The position numbers and the translations under genes were made by a program. Source: Paenibacillus sp. JCM 10914 (GTDB lineage: Bacteria; Bacillota; Bacilli; Paenibacillales; Paenibacillaceae). From it: DNA of 64,000 nucleotides. Below the pieces are notes generated by a model. It made no database searches, was not told where the DNA came from, and worked only from the letters and a program-made list of their open reading frames with translations. Below, piece by piece: positions 20,216-31,454 of this stretch (the first letter of the stretch is position 1; each line of letters opens with the position of its first letter). The stretch covers positions 62,001 through 126,000 of the forward strand of contig NZ_BAZR01000002.1 in assembly GCF_001315105.1 (NCBI RefSeq), given 5' to 3'.

Positions 20216-21895
20216 TTGTCTAAGAAAATAAGCAGCGATAAACTATCGATTTTTGCCTTGGGCGGCGTCGGTGAGATCGGGAAGAACATGTATGTCATCC
20301 AATATGCCAATGACATCGTTGTCGTGGATGCGGGATTGAAGTTCCCGGAAGAAGATATGCTCGGGATTGATATCGTTATTCCTGATATTAGCTATTTAAC
20401 GGAGAATCGCGACAAAGTGAGAGGGATTTTATTGACTCACGGTCACGAGGACCATATTGGCGGCCTCCCTTATGTGCTCAAACATCTGAACGTTCCCGTG
20501 TATGGAACGAAATTGACGCTCGGACTGGTGGAAAATAAGTTAAGAGAAGCCAATCTGCTCGGAGAAACCAAGCGAATTCTGATCAATGCGGACTCTGAGG
20601 TTCAACTCGGCAATACGCTGAAAGCCACATTCTTCAAGACCAATCACAGCATTCCCGATTCTGTCGGTATCTGTGTAGAGACTCCGGAAGGCAATGTCGT
20701 GCATACCGGGGATTTCAAGTTCGATCATACGCCGGTTAACGACCAATATGCCGATCTTCAGCGTATGGCTGAAATCGGAAGCAAGGGTGTATTAGCTTTG
20801 CTCTCTGATAGTACAAATGCTGAGAGACCAGGATTCACACCGTCGGAGAAAAATGTTGGTATCGTTCTCGAGGATATTTTCCGCAAAGCGGAACAACGGG
20901 TCGTAGTGGCAACTTTCGCCTCTAATGTTCACCGAATTCAGCAGGTCGTTAATGCAGCAGAAACGACAGGCCGTAAGATTACGGTAATCGGCCGAAGTAT
21001 GGTGAATGTGGTATCCATTGCTTCAGAGCTTGGGTATTTGCATATTCCGGATGGCATGTTAATTGAGCCGGAAGAAGTAAATCGCATGTCAGCCGATCGG
21101 GTTGTTGTCCTATGTACAGGCAGCCAGGGTGAACCGATGTCAGCGCTCACGCGCATGGCGCGTTCAACACATCGCAAGGTCGATATACTTCCTGGTGATA
21201 CGGTCATCATCGCCGCAACTCCGGTTCCGGGTAACGAGAAATACGTAGGGCGCACGATTGATGAACTGTTCCGACTTGGAGCTGATGTGATCTATAGCGG
21301 TTCCAATTCCGGAGTTCACGTATCGGGTCACGGCAGCCAGGAAGAATTGAAGTTGATGCTGAATCTGATGAAGCCGAAATACTTCATCCCGGTTCACGGA
21401 GAATACCGGATGCAGCGCCGCCATGCTCTGCTTGCCGAATCCGTGGGCGTAGATCCTGACAACATCTTTATTACCGATCTCGGTGAAATTGTAGAAATTC
21501 AGGGCGACTCCGCTCGTAAAGCGGGTAAAGTAACGGCTGGCAACGTCTTGATTGACGGACTTGGTGTCGGAGATGTCGGCAACATCGTGTTGCGTGATCG
21601 TAAACTACTGTCCCAAGACGGGATTCTGGTTGTTGTCGTCACGCTTAGTAAACAGAATGGCTCCATCGTATCCGGTCCTGATATCATTTCACGCGGCTTT
21701 GTATACGTTCGGGAATCGGAAGGACTCCTGGATGAGGCGAACCGCATCGTTTCCAGCACACTGCAGAAGCTGATGAGCGAGAACGTGAATGAGTGGGCGT
21801 CACTAAAAACAAGCGTCAAGGACGCTTTGGGACGCTTCTTGTATGAGCAAACACGCCGCAGACCTATGATTCTGCCGATCATTATGGAAGTCTAA
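20216..21895 (+). CDS. rnjB: Ribonuclease J (RnjB type)
   Basis: This beta-CASP metallo-beta-lactamase ribonuclease functions in mRNA decay and processing. The 559-residue protein has the zinc motif [10 protein letters not shown], the [15 protein letters not shown] motif (here [10 protein letters not shown]), [11 protein letters not shown] and [13 protein letters not shown] in the beta-CASP/metal region, and the C-terminal [19 protein letters not shown]. It starts at TTG 20216 after AGGAGGG. I choose rnjB over rnjA because it follows dapA, as ymfA/rnjB does in B. subtilis, and because its C-terminus matches that paralogue. Confidence 0.9.
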   Translation: MSKKISSDKLSIFALGGVGEIGKNMYVIQYANDIVVVDAGLKFPEEDMLGIDIVIPDISYLTENRDKVRGILLTHGHEDHIGGLPYVLKHLNVPVYGTKLTLGLVENKLREANLLGETKRILINADSEVQLGNTLKATFFKTNHSIPDSVGICVETPEGNVVHTGDFKFDHTPVNDQYADLQRMAEIGSKGVLALLSDSTNAERPGFTPSEKNVGIVLEDIFRKAEQRVVVATFASNVHRIQQVVNAAETTGRKITVIGRSMVNVVSIASELGYLHIPDGMLIEPEEVNRMSADRVVVLCTGSQGEPMSALTRMARSTHRKVDILPGDTVIIAATPVPGNEKYVGRTIDELFRLGADVIYSGSNSGVHVSGHGSQEELKLMLNLMKPKYFIPVHGEYRMQRRHALLAESVGVDPDNIFITDLGEIVEIQGDSARKAGKVTAGNVLIDGLGVGDVGNIVLRDRKLLSQDGILVVVVTLSKQNGSIVSGPDIISRGFVYVRESEGLLDEANRIVSSTLQKLMSENVNEWASLKTSVKDALGRFLYEQTRRRPMILPIIMEV

Positions 21896-21927
21896 TACAA
21901 GATAATATAATAATCAGGCACACAGTC

Positions 21928-21981
21928 GCCCCTCTTTCGCCGGCAATAATTGGACGGTTCCCGCGAAAGAGGGGCTTTTTA
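21928..21981 (+). terminator. Rho-independent terminator of rnjB
   Basis: A perfect 13-bp stem GCCCCTCTTTCGC / GCGAAAGAGGGGC with a 22-nt loop is followed by TTTTTA. Confidence 0.85.
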
Positions 21982-22092
21982 TGTTTGTTTTCAATCAAAA
22001 GGGATAAAAGAACCCTGTCAGTTGCCATACTAATGCTCAGCTATGTCAAAAGAATGAAGCTGAACATGAACTGGGAAGGCAGGGAAATATAC

Positions 22093-22878
22093 ATGGATAA
22101 TCAACGACAGCCCTTAGGAAATCGAAAAAGCGAATACGCCGGAGAGACGGGGGCTCCGCCCGCTGTTCCTAATGAAGACGGGAAGAAAGAGGCGGCACAA
22201 CAAGTCACCGAAACGATTCAACAGCTTGGACAAACGGGGGTACCAACAGGCGGTGAAACGAATGTGTTTTGCATGACTATTATCGGTCAGATTGAAGGAC
22301 ATATTGTGCTTCCGCCCCAGAATAAGACAACGAAATACGAGCACTTGATACCACAGCTTGTTGCAGCCGAGCAGAATCCAAAAATCGAGGGACTGTTGAT
22401 TATACTCAATACGGTAGGCGGAGATGTCGAGGCTGGCCTCGCGATTGCAGAAATGATCTCGTCGCTTAGCAAGCCAACCGTGACGGTAGTTATCGGTGGA
22501 GGTCATAGTATTGGGGTACCGATTGCGGTTGCTGCCGATCATGCCATCATTGCTGAAAGTGCAACCATGACGATTCATCCGATTCGTATGAATGGTCTTG
22601 TAATTGGCGTACCGCAAACGTTTGAGTATATGGAGAAAATGCAGGAGCGGGTGGTACGATTCGTAACGAAGCACTCAGCGATCTCTGAAGAGCAGTTCAA
22701 AGATCTGATGTTCAAAACCGGTGAGCTTAACCGGGATATTGGTACGGCGGTATCCGGTGAGGACGCTGTTAAATTCGGTCTGATGAACGAAGTTGGTGGT
22801 ATCGGGCAAGCGCTTGGGCGCCTGAACATCATGATTGGTGAACGTAAGGCCATCCAACATGGAGGGATAACGCAATGA
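22093..22878 (+). CDS. tepA: ClpP-like serine protease TepA
   Basis: This is a ClpP/crotonase-fold protease of the TepA family. The catalytic serine lies in GGGHSIGVP and the histidine in TIHPIRMNG, both intact. I start at ATG 22093 ([12 protein letters not shown]), giving 261 residues; the open frame extends upstream to 21985, but that part runs into the rnjB terminator. The stop overlaps ylzJ in ATGA. In B. subtilis tepA likewise sits between rnjB and spoIIIE. Confidence 0.88.
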   Translation: MDNQRQPLGNRKSEYAGETGAPPAVPNEDGKKEAAQQVTETIQQLGQTGVPTGGETNVFCMTIIGQIEGHIVLPPQNKTTKYEHLIPQLVAAEQNPKIEGLLIILNTVGGDVEAGLAIAEMISSLSKPTVTVVIGGGHSIGVPIAVAADHAIIAESATMTIHPIRMNGLVIGVPQTFEYMEKMQERVVRFVTKHSAISEEQFKDLMFKTGELNRDIGTAVSGEDAVKFGLMNEVGGIGQALGRLNIMIGERKAIQHGGITQ

Positions 22879-23108
22879 TCTGGTACAGTGTTATGCCGCT
22901 AGATATGACCTCCACGGAACCAAAGCCGGACTCCTCGACTGAAATCAGAGTAGAAGGCGTGCTAATGGAAGTTGAACCCTTGTCGAAAACCCATGCGAAG
23001 ATTGTGAGATTGCTGGATTGCGGTTTAGACGATTATCTAAATCCCCGCTTCGCTCCCGGCGGCATTATTTGCTATATCCCGACATTAGAGGAAGAGGATA
23101 ATGTCTGA
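22875..23108 (+). CDS. ylzJ: YlzJ-like small protein
   Basis: This 77-residue protein of unknown function begins [11 protein letters not shown] and has the family stretch [13 protein letters not shown]. It overlaps the tepA stop (ATGA), so it is translationally coupled, and it precedes spoIIIE as ylzJ does in B. subtilis. Confidence 0.85.
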   Translation: MIWYSVMPLDMTSTEPKPDSSTEIRVEGVLMEVEPLSKTHAKIVRLLDCGLDDYLNPRFAPGGIICYIPTLEEEDNV

Positions 23109-23139
23109 AAACAGAACATAGGTACGCCACCGAATATTA

Positions 23140-23148
23140 TGCTATAAT
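23140..23148 (+). promoter_or_regulatory. Extended -10 promoter just upstream of spoIIIE
   Basis: TGC-TATAAT ends at 23148. The expected transcript start (about 23155) would fall only a few bases before the GGGGGTGA ribosome site at 23157-23164, giving an unusually short leader. I see no good -35. Confidence 0.45.
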
Positions 23149-23169
23149 ATGGATTCGGGGGTGACATTA

Positions 23170-25797
23170 TTGGCAAAGCGAAGACGTAAGAAGAAGGCAG
23201 CCTTTGCAGCGGTATTGAAATATGAAATATATGGAATTGTATTGATGACTCTCTCAGTCATTGCATTATCCGGAGAAGCACCGGTTGGACGTTCTTTGTC
23301 TAAGATGTCGGGATATTTGCTAGGCAAATATTATTTCATCATCCCCTTGATCGGCATTTATTATGGATTGATGGTAATGATTAACCGAAAATGGCCAAAG
23401 AAGTGGAATAGCAGAAGAACCGGTATTCTACTCTTAATACTGTCGTTAACCTTGATGAGCAGTATTGCGGGGCTGGAATCGAAGCTTGCTCCCATAGGGC
23501 AATTGACAGCATCCAATGCGATGAGTCAAATACATAGTGATCTGCAGGGTGAACTGCTTAACAGCGGGGTCAACGATGGCCGCCATCCTGTGATGGGAAG
23601 GGACATCAGCGGTGGATACGTCGGTGCATTACAGTTCTCGCTGCTGCTAATGCTCTTTGGTAGTATTGGTGCCAGATTGATCATGATCGTCATGCTGTTC
23701 ATCAGCTTTATGCTTATTACGAATTTATCCTACGTGGATCTCATGCGCATGATTCGGACCAGAGTCGTTAAGGTGGGAGAACGGATTCAGAAGAGTATGA
23801 ACAGTCGGCAGACCACATCGAGAGCTGCGGCCAAGACCAGCAACAAATCTAAGCCGATACAGATCCCTGACGACCTTGATGAAGACGCAGATGATATGGA
23901 CGATATGGATGATGTGAGATTGCCGCGCCGGAAAGCGCCGCAATTCTTCCAGTTGTTTAGTACCAAGAGTGCCAAGGAAGATGATGTTAGGCAAGCGGAG
24001 AATGATATGGAGCTGGATGACCAAGCCCCTGTATTCACCGGTGGAAACGAGAAGGATGAGGTTGTCTTGTACAGTCATTCAAATCCTTCGGATTCCACAC
24101 AAGAAGAGTTAGGTTCCGAAGTGGAGACACCTGTAACGAATTCTCCTATTATCCGTGATTTCTTCGAACAAGTACGACAGGAAGGCCGGGTTGAGGATGA
24201 AGTGGATGAACCCGAAGCAACCATGCAAGAAGAGGATAGTCTCCATCATGTACCCGGAGATGTGACTTCTTCGGAGAGCGCGGAGGGCTCACCTGAAGGG
24301 GTGGATGAATCAACGGACGGGGGCCAGAGTACGGGTGAACCAGTCGTATCTCCTGCACCACCGCCAAAGCCATACAAACTGCCACCGTTCCGGCTCTTAT
24401 CCAAGCCGAATAACGGTGGCAAAGGCGGCGATCAGAGTGATTATATGCAGACTGCACGTAAGCTTGAAGCTACGCTGGAGAGCTTCGGGGTTCGCGCTAA
24501 GGTACTGGAGGTTGTAAGAGGCCCATCCGTAACACGCTATGAGATTCAACCGGATATTGGGGTGAAAGTGAGTCGTATCGTGAATCTGACCGACGATATC
24601 GCTCTCGCACTTGCCGCTAAAGACATTCGTATGGAAGCCCCTATTCCGGGTAAGTCCGCGATCGGGATTGAGGTGCCGAACCCGGAGGTTTCCATCGTGA
24701 CGATGCGTGAAGTCATGGAAACACCGACGTTCCAGGACGCGGAAGCGAAACTGTCGATTGCGTTTGGACGTGACATATCAGGTCAGACGATTGTCGGCAA
24801 TTTGGCACGAATGCCACATTTGCTCGTAGCAGGAGCAACCGGATCAGGTAAATCTGTATGCATTAATGGCATCATTACCAGTATCCTATACAAAGCGAAG
24901 CCCGATGAGGTTAAATTTCTCATGGTTGATCCGAAAATGGTCGAGTTGAACGTGTATAACGGCATTCCCCATCTGATGGCTCCGGTCGTAACGGACCCGA
25001 AACGAGCCTCGCTGGCATTGAAGAAGATCGTAGTTGAGATGGAGAAGCGGTATGAACTTTTTTCCAAGTCGGGCACTAGGAATATTGAAGGCTATAACAC
25101 CCTAATGAAAGACAATCTGCCAGCGATACTGCCTTATATTGTCGTCATTGTTGACGAATTGGCAGACTTGATGATGGTGGCGGCCAATGATGTAGAAGAT
25201 GCGATCACGCGTCTGGCCCAAATGGCCCGCGCAGCGGGGATTCATCTCATTATTGCTACACAGCGTCCTTCCGTTGACGTTATTACCGGTGTCATTAAGG
25301 CGAATATTCCGTCAAGAATTGCCTTTGGCGTATCCTCACAGGTCGATTCCAGAACGATACTCGACATGGCGGGAGCTGAGAAGCTGCTTGGTCGGGGAGA
25401 TATGCTGTTTATGCCAATGGGATCATCCAAGCCGATCCGTGTTCAGGGCGCTTTCATGAGCGATCAGGAAGTGGAGAACATTGTCGGATTCGTCCGGGAT
25501 CAAGGGCAGGCGGAGTATGATGAATCACTCGTTCCCGAGATTGATGAATCGACTAATGCGGAGGATGAAGAACTGGACGAGCTGTATGAACAGGCGGTCA
25601 CGATCGTGCTGGAAGCGAAGCAGGCATCGGTATCACTTTTGCAGCGCCGAATGCGTGTGGGTTATACCCGAGCTGCTCGTCTGATCGACTCTATGGAATC
25701 GCGTGGGGTTATCGGTCCATATGAGGGCAGTAAGCCGCGTGAAGTTCTTATGTCACTGGAACAGTATCAACAACAGCAACAGAACCGCATCAGTTAA
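23170..25797 (+). CDS. spoIIIE: DNA translocase SpoIIIE (FtsK/SpoIIIE family)
   Basis: SpoIIIE pumps chromosome DNA into the forespore and clears trapped DNA at septa. The protein has four membrane segments (about residues 20-175), a long acidic linker (about 225-400) with [12 protein letters not shown], a RecA-like motor with Walker [14 protein letters not shown] and Walker [14 protein letters not shown], and a C-terminal gamma winged helix ([22 protein letters not shown]). I use TTG 23170 after GGGGGTGA; 875 residues. An ATG at 23149 is in frame but overlaps the likely -10 element. Confidence 0.93.
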   Translation: MAKRRRKKKAAFAAVLKYEIYGIVLMTLSVIALSGEAPVGRSLSKMSGYLLGKYYFIIPLIGIYYGLMVMINRKWPKKWNSRRTGILLLILSLTLMSSIAGLESKLAPIGQLTASNAMSQIHSDLQGELLNSGVNDGRHPVMGRDISGGYVGALQFSLLLMLFGSIGARLIMIVMLFISFMLITNLSYVDLMRMIRTRVVKVGERIQKSMNSRQTTSRAAAKTSNKSKPIQIPDDLDEDADDMDDMDDVRLPRRKAPQFFQLFSTKSAKEDDVRQAENDMELDDQAPVFTGGNEKDEVVLYSHSNPSDSTQEELGSEVETPVTNSPIIRDFFEQVRQEGRVEDEVDEPEATMQEEDSLHHVPGDVTSSESAEGSPEGVDESTDGGQSTGEPVVSPAPPPKPYKLPPFRLLSKPNNGGKGGDQSDYMQTARKLEATLESFGVRAKVLEVVRGPSVTRYEIQPDIGVKVSRIVNLTDDIALALAAKDIRMEAPIPGKSAIGIEVPNPEVSIVTMREVMETPTFQDAEAKLSIAFGRDISGQTIVGNLARMPHLLVAGATGSGKSVCINGIITSILYKAKPDEVKFLMVDPKMVELNVYNGIPHLMAPVVTDPKRASLALKKIVVEMEKRYELFSKSGTRNIEGYNTLMKDNLPAILPYIVVIVDELADLMMVAANDVEDAITRLAQMARAAGIHLIIATQRPSVDVITGVIKANIPSRIAFGVSSQVDSRTILDMAGAEKLLGRGDMLFMPMGSSKPIRVQGAFMSDQEVENIVGFVRDQGQAEYDESLVPEIDESTNAEDEELDELYEQAVTIVLEAKQASVSLLQRRMRVGYTRAARLIDSMESRGVIGPYEGSKPREVLMSLEQYQQQQQNRIS

Positions 25798-25827
25798 GGA
25801 CTTGCTTGATTATGATGGGTGGTTCAC

Positions 25828-25876
25828 AAAAAGATCGCAGACAGACTCTTACGAGTTCTCGTTTGCGATCTTTTTT
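25828..25876. terminator. Bidirectional terminator between spoIIIE and the araC-type gene
   Basis: AAAAAGATCGCA pairs with TGCGATCTTTTTT. The A and T runs on both sides make it usable from either strand, fitting two convergent genes. Confidence 0.85.
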
Positions 25877-25910
25877 GTATTCATGACCGATTGTTTGCGA
25901 TTCGTATCGA

Positions 25911-26762
25911 TTATGTGTTGAGTTTGCGATATTTACTGGCCGTCATCTTCATGATCTTTTTGAAGGTCCGGTCAAAATGTGTTAAGCTCTCAAACCCGAT
26001 CTGAACGGCAATATCGATGATTTTGAGTTCCGTTTCAATCAACAGTCGCTGCGCTTCCCGGATTCGGATGAGATTAAGATAATTGATAATCGTAAACCCG
26101 GTAATCTCCTTAAATATGCGCGACAAGTAGAACGGACTGATATAGAAGGTGGCGGATAGCTGCTGCAGTGTTATTTTGTCCGCATAGTGGAGATGGATAT
26201 ATTTCACGACATCCGTGATCTTCTGATGAAGCGGGTTCACGGCATTATCTTCCGGCAGCACCGTCAACCGGGATAAGCGATTCGTAATCAGCAGTAATTC
26301 CAACAATAGTACACGGAGCATATGTTCATAAGCTGCGGAGCGGTGCTGTATCTCGTGCGCCATTTTATCGAGAATGTGCACAACCAAGGCTTGTTCTGAT
26401 GAGGTCAGACGGATCAAGGGCATATCCTGATCGAACATATTCAACAGCCCGGATGGCAGCAAAGGGTGGCCCTTACCGAGAAAGGAGTCACTGAAGTTAA
26501 TGACAACTCGTTCATGCTCGGGATGATTGGCACCTGATGTTTTATGGACGTCAAACTTGTTGATGAGAATCAGGTCTCCCGCATGGATGGCATACAGTTT
26601 TTCCTTTATGAAGTAATTGCGTTCGCCTGATATGAGATAATAAATTTCATAAGTGCCATGATAATGGTTATTCCTCTCAAAAGGTTTCGTACGGTAAATG
26701 CGGTCATAATAAAATTCTTCCTCTTCCTGACCGAAGGTGATCGTGCGATTCTCAGTGGACAT
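25911..26762 (-). CDS. AraC-family transcriptional regulator of the uxa block
   Basis: This regulator has a cupin-like sensory N-terminal domain (about 1-120, with HYHGTYEIYYLISGER) and a C-terminal AraC double helix-turn-helix (about 185-280; TLQQLSATFYISPFYLSRIF and a second helix near IDIAVQIGFESLTHFDRTF). It is transcribed divergently from uxaC, so it probably senses a galacturonate or pectin-derived sugar and controls uxaCBA-GH105; this is inferred from context. I start at MSTENRT (26762); the frame stays open to a TTG at 26843, so up to 27 more residues are possible. Confidence 0.82.
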   Translation of the reverse strand: MSTENRTITFGQEEEEFYYDRIYRTKPFERNNHYHGTYEIYYLISGERNYFIKEKLYAIHAGDLILINKFDVHKTSGANHPEHERVVINFSDSFLGKGHPLLPSGLLNMFDQDMPLIRLTSSEQALVVHILDKMAHEIQHRSAAYEHMLRVLLLELLLITNRLSRLTVLPEDNAVNPLHQKITDVVKYIHLHYADKITLQQLSATFYISPFYLSRIFKEITGFTIINYLNLIRIREAQRLLIETELKIIDIAVQIGFESLTHFDRTFKKIMKMTASKYRKLNT

Positions 26763-26885
26763 GCTATAAGTCGCTCCGTTTCTCTCATTCTCAAGGGTTA
26801 TGGCGAATGGTACGCAATAAAGCGTGTCCCTCCATTCTAACAAGTTTCATTTATGAAAAAAAGCAAGATATGTTGAATAATGATC

Positions 26886-26916
26886 GAAATGCGCAATAAT
26901 CGTGCAGAAGTGCAAC
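26886..26916 (+). promoter_or_regulatory. Candidate AraC-type operator upstream of uxaC
   Basis: Two GAARTGC copies (GAAATGC at 26886, GAAGTGC at 26907) start exactly 21 bp apart, two helical turns, in the divergent promoter region. Tandem half-sites with this spacing are typical for AraC-family activators. Similarity outside the 7-mers is low. Confidence 0.35.
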
Positions 26917-26965
26917 TGATGATGCCGTAGAATGGTAGGTAATCTACAGAAATGGCGGTGAATCG

Positions 26966-28389
26966 ATGAAACCTTTTATGGATGAACATTTCTTGCTGAC
27001 TAACGAACCAGCTCGTACCCTATATCACGATTATGCGAAACACATGCCTATTATTGACTATCACTGTCATCTTAGTCCACAGATGATTTATGAGAATCAT
27101 CGCTTTGACAATCTAACCGAAGCATGGATTCATGGTGATCACTATAAATGGCGGGCCATGCGAGCTGCCGGAGTGGATGAAGCTTACATTACTGGCGGAG
27201 CAGGCGTGGAAGATTATGACCGCTTCCTTGCATGGTCCCGCACGGTGCCGAAGACAATCGGAAATCCATTATTTCATTGGTCGCACTTGGAGCTGCAGCG
27301 TATTTTCGGTATCCATGAAATGATTAATGAAGAGAATGCACCAAGAATTTGGGAAGCAGCTAATCAGCGTCTGCAAGAGGATGTCTCTACTACGAGGGGC
27401 TTAATAACCGCTAGTAACGTGAAGGTGGTCTGTACGACGGACGATCCCGTGGATGATTTGGAATATCACATCAAGCTAGCCCAAGACGGAGATTCTGACT
27501 TCTTAATGCTGCCTTCATTCCGACCGGATAAAGGACTTGAGATTAATCGGTATACGTTCGTGCCATGGGTGATCAAGTTATCAGAAGCAAGCGGGAAGGA
27601 CATATCCGATTATACCTCATTCCTCGAAGCGCTAGAGCAGCGTATCGAATTTTTCCATTCTGTTGGCGGACGGGTATCTGATCATGCGCTTGATTATGTA
27701 CCTTATCAAGAAGCGACGGAGCAGCAGGCGGCGGAAATCTTTCTGAAAGCGCTTCAAGGAGAGAACGTATCTCGCCAAGAGGAAGAGCAGTACAAGACGT
27801 TTACCTTACTATATCTCGGACGGATCTATGCCCGTTTAGGTGGGTCATGCAGTTCCATATTAATGCGCAACGCAACAATAACACACGCATGTTTCATAAG
27901 CTCGGCCCCGATACAGGCTTTGACTCCATTCATGACAGCAAGATCGCCGTACCTGTTGTCAAATTGCTGGATCTTCTGGACCAGGAAGATGCACTGCCAA
28001 GGACGATCCTGTATTCGCTCAACCCGGGTGACAACGATATTCTGGCCGCGCTGATCGGCAGCTTCCAGGGTGATGGCATACCAGGCAAGATTCAACACGG
28101 ATCTGCATGGTGGTTTAATGATACGAAGGACGGCATGGTTGATCAGATGAGCAAGCTTGGCAACATGGGGCTATTAAGCCAATTTGTCGGCATGTTGACC
28201 GATTCCCGCAGCTTTCTCTCCTATACGCGCCACGAATATTTCCGGCGTATCCTTTGTGATCTTCTCGGGAGCTGGGTTGTCAAGGGGGAAGCACCGCATG
28301 ATCTGCCATGGCTGGGCAGTATCGTCCAAGATATTTGTTACAACAATGCTGATGCCTATTTCAGATTCGGGCATACGGAAGGAAACTAG
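26966..28389 (+). CDS. uxaC: Glucuronate/galacturonate isomerase UxaC (frameshifted in this sequence)
   Basis: UxaC isomerises D-galacturonate to D-tagaturonate (and glucuronate to fructuronate). The N-terminus has the metal-site stretch [12 protein letters not shown]. The frame is lost near 27840; adding one base (AGGTGGG to AGGCTGGG) gives [21 protein letters not shown] and reads to 28389, with [13 protein letters not shown] near the C-terminus. Corrected length is about 474 residues, normal for the family. GCGGTGAATCG precedes ATG 26966. It is the first gene of the uxaC-uxaB-uxaA-GH105 block. Confidence 0.93.
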
Positions 28390-28394
28390 CCAAT

Positions 28395-29906
28395 ATGAGG
28401 ACTCAGAATACTTCAACATGGCCGCTGCTTAACAAGGAACGGATTCAGCAGCTACCAGGTATCGAATCGGATCTACAGATGCTCGACTACCCGGTGAAGG
28501 TGCTGCAGATTGGCGAAGGCAACTTCCTGCGTGGATTTTTCGATTGGATGATTTATGAGTGCAACCGGAAGGGGTTGTTTCATGGCAGTATAGCAGTCAG
28601 CCAGCCGCGGCCCGGCGGACGCCATAAATTAGAACAATTGCGTCAGCAGGATGGCATCTACGGCTTGATGACCCGGGGGCTGCAGGATGGAGAGAAAATC
28701 GAGCTGCAACAGTGGATACCGGTTTTCTCCAAGATGGTTGAGCCTTATAGCGAATGGGCGGCGTTCTTAAAGCTGGCGGAGAACCCCGATCTTGATATCA
28801 TCGTCTCCAACACAACGGAAGCTGGGCTGGACTATCAGCCAAGCGAGTGGAATCCGAACGAACCTGTGCTTTCTTTTCCCGGTAAACTAACCTTGCTGCT
28901 GTATCGGCGTTACGAATGTTTTAGCGGTTCACCGGATAAAGGATGGATGATACTGCCCTGTGAGCTGCTGGAGCGAAACGGTGACATTCTGAAATCCATT
29001 GTACTAAGACATGCACAAGACTGGAACTTGCCCTCCTCCTTTAGGCGCTGGGTCACGGAGCATAATGTGTTCCTGAATTCATTGGTTGATCGGATCGTAA
29101 CCGGGTACCCGGAGAAAGCGGAGGAATTTTTCGGTGAGTGGGGATTGGAAGATCGTCTGCTGAATACGGCGGAGCCTTATTACTTCTGGGCGATTGAAGG
29201 GGATGCACGCTTGGATGCCAGATTGCCGTTGCAAACAGCAGGTCTTCAAGTGCAGTGGGTTCCTGATCTCACGCCCTATCAACTGCGGAAGGTACGAATC
29301 CTTAATGGAACGCATACGTTGATGGCTGGCATTGGTCTGCTTCGCGGTTTCGCCGAGGTGAGAGAGACGGCAGAGCATCCGGAATGGGGAGCGCGCATTT
29401 ATGAGGCGATGCTGCAAGAGATTGTGCCGTTAGTACCGCTTGAGTTAGAGGAGGTTCGTGCTTACGCTGCATCGGTGTGGGAGAGATTCCGTAATCCGTA
29501 TATACGCCACAAGCTGCAGGACATCTCCATGAACAGTATATCCAAGTTTAAGGTCAGGCTGCTTCCAACTTTGAAAGGCTATGTTGAACGGTTTCATGTT
29601 CTGCCACCGCTCATTGTAAGCAGCTTAGCCTCGTTGATCCGGTTGTATCATGTCAAACAGTTAGAAGATCAATGGTATGGAACAAGGCTTGATGGCCAAG
29701 AGGTGCTAATCAGAGACGATGCCGCAACACTTGCATTGTTTGCAGAAGCTTGGGATAAGGTCAGCGCAGGAGAATCGGATGTTGACGAGCTAGTGGACTT
29801 CATTCTGGGCAGTGAACCATTATGGGGTGAGGATCTGAACAAGATCCAGGGGCTTCACGAAGCGGTTACAAGCGAAATTATGGAAATGGAGCTGAAAGCG
29901 ACATGA
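28395..29906 (+). CDS. uxaB: Tagaturonate reductase (altronate oxidoreductase)
   Basis: UxaB reduces D-tagaturonate to D-altronate with NADH. The 503-residue protein belongs to the mannitol dehydrogenase family: the NAD-binding start KVLQIGEGNFLRGFFDWM, the SNTTEAGLDY stretch and the C-terminal-domain KVRILNGTHTLMAG motif are visible. It starts 5 bp after uxaC and its stop overlaps uxaA in ATGA, so the three genes form one coupled unit. Confidence 0.94.
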   Translation: MRTQNTSTWPLLNKERIQQLPGIESDLQMLDYPVKVLQIGEGNFLRGFFDWMIYECNRKGLFHGSIAVSQPRPGGRHKLEQLRQQDGIYGLMTRGLQDGEKIELQQWIPVFSKMVEPYSEWAAFLKLAENPDLDIIVSNTTEAGLDYQPSEWNPNEPVLSFPGKLTLLLYRRYECFSGSPDKGWMILPCELLERNGDILKSIVLRHAQDWNLPSSFRRWVTEHNVFLNSLVDRIVTGYPEKAEEFFGEWGLEDRLLNTAEPYYFWAIEGDARLDARLPLQTAGLQVQWVPDLTPYQLRKVRILNGTHTLMAGIGLLRGFAEVRETAEHPEWGARIYEAMLQEIVPLVPLELEEVRAYAASVWERFRNPYIRHKLQDISMNSISKFKVRLLPTLKGYVERFHVLPPLIVSSLASLIRLYHVKQLEDQWYGTRLDGQEVLIRDDAATLALFAEAWDKVSAGESDVDELVDFILGSEPLWGEDLNKIQGLHEAVTSEIMEMELKAT

Positions 29907-31420
29907 GCGACATAGTCATACTTCACAGCAAAGATGATGTCGGTATTGCACTTCGTCCGTTGACCGTTGGAGATACGGTTGTTGGACGGATCGAAGATCA
30001 GGAATATAGAGTAGAAGTCGTCCAGGACGTGCCGAAGGGACATAAGATTGCCCTGCGCAGCTTGGAGCCCGGGAGCCACGTTCTCAAGTTCGGCTACTCT
30101 ATCGGTGTAGCCACGGAGGGGATTGAACAAGGGCAGTGGATTCATTCCCATAATCTTAAAACGGGGTTGTCAGGTGAAGTAGAGTACCAGTACACTCCAC
30201 ACCATCAACAACAAGCGGCAAACACTAGTCTGTCTGCTGCGGGTTCGAATACCTTTCAGGGTTACATCAGACCCAACGGGGAAGTAGGCATTCGGAACGA
30301 AATCTGGATTATTAATACGGTCGGTTGCATTAACAAGACTTGTGAATTGCTGGCGCGGATGGCGGACCAGCAGTTTAAGGGGCAGGGGATTGATGGCGTA
30401 TACCATTTTCCCCATCCGTATGGCTGCTCCCAGCTTGGAGACGATCTGACACATACGCAACAGCTGCTCGCATCGCTGGCCCAGCACGGGAATGCAGCCG
30501 GTGTCCTGATCGTAGGTCTAGGGTGTGAGAACAATCAGATCGATCAGATGAAGGCGATGATCGGGGAGGACCAGGCGGACCGTATCCGGTATATGCGCGC
30601 ACAAGACATGGATGATGAGCTTGAGCAAGGCATGAATTATATCTCTGAACTGGTAGAGTACGCGTCAGGGTTCCAGCGGGTGGAGGTTCCGCTGTCTTCC
30701 CTCAAGATCGGCCTGAAGTGCGGTGGGTCAGATGGATTATCGGGAGTGACGGCTAATCCGCTGGCGGGCCGTGTCGCAGATACAGTAACTGGCTACGGGG
30801 GAACGGCGCTGCTCACCGAAGTTCCAGAGATGTTCGGGGCGGAGACCATTCTGATGGAGCGGGCGGCCAATGAGGCCGTGTTCAACGATATTACGCGGTT
30901 GATTAATAATTTTAAGCAATATTTTATTGATCATGGTCAGGAGATCTACGAGAACCCTTCACCCGGGAATAAAGAAGGTGGCATCACGACCCTGGAGGAG
31001 AAATCGCTTGGCTGTACGCAGAAAGGCGGCACCGCCATTGTGTCGGATGTGCTCCCTTACGGCGCAAGATCGACGGTAAAGGGCTTGAACCTGATTCAGG
31101 GACCCGGTAATGATCTTGTGTCTGTAACGGCACTGGCGGCGGCTGGAGCCCATTTGGTGCTGTTCACAACCGGACGCGGCACTCCGTTTGGCGGCCCGGT
31201 ACCAACGGTGAAGATTTCCACGAATTCGGAGCTTGCCACGCGCAAGAAGCATTGGATCGATTTCAACGCAGGGCATTTGCTGGAAGGGAAAAGCATGGAT
31301 GAGTTAAATGAGGATCTTTGGGGTTATATTCTAAACCTGGCTTCGGGAAATACAATGACGCGAAATGAATCCCACGGATTTCGAGAAATTTCCATCTTCA
31401 AGGATGGCGTTATCTTATAA
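29903..31420 (+). CDS. uxaA: Altronate dehydratase
   Basis: UxaA dehydrates D-altronate to 2-keto-3-deoxygluconate. The 505-residue protein combines an N-terminal SAF domain (about 1-95) with the UxaA catalytic domain: YIRPNGEVGIRNEIWII, HPYGCSQLGDD and LKCGGSDGLSGVTANP are family hallmarks, as is the late TTGRGTPFGGPVPTVKIS. The start overlaps the uxaB stop. KDG kinase and aldolase (KdgK/KdgA) are not in the window and must be encoded elsewhere. Confidence 0.94.
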   Translation: MSDIVILHSKDDVGIALRPLTVGDTVVGRIEDQEYRVEVVQDVPKGHKIALRSLEPGSHVLKFGYSIGVATEGIEQGQWIHSHNLKTGLSGEVEYQYTPHHQQQAANTSLSAAGSNTFQGYIRPNGEVGIRNEIWIINTVGCINKTCELLARMADQQFKGQGIDGVYHFPHPYGCSQLGDDLTHTQQLLASLAQHGNAAGVLIVGLGCENNQIDQMKAMIGEDQADRIRYMRAQDMDDELEQGMNYISELVEYASGFQRVEVPLSSLKIGLKCGGSDGLSGVTANPLAGRVADTVTGYGGTALLTEVPEMFGAETILMERAANEAVFNDITRLINNFKQYFIDHGQEIYENPSPGNKEGGITTLEEKSLGCTQKGGTAIVSDVLPYGARSTVKGLNLIQGPGNDLVSVTALAAAGAHLVLFTTGRGTPFGGPVPTVKISTNSELATRKKHWIDFNAGHLLEGKSMDELNEDLWGYILNLASGNTMTRNESHGFREISIFKDGVIL

Positions 31421-31454
31421 AAAAATGATTTTTTAAACCGAGGAGGGGCATTGG

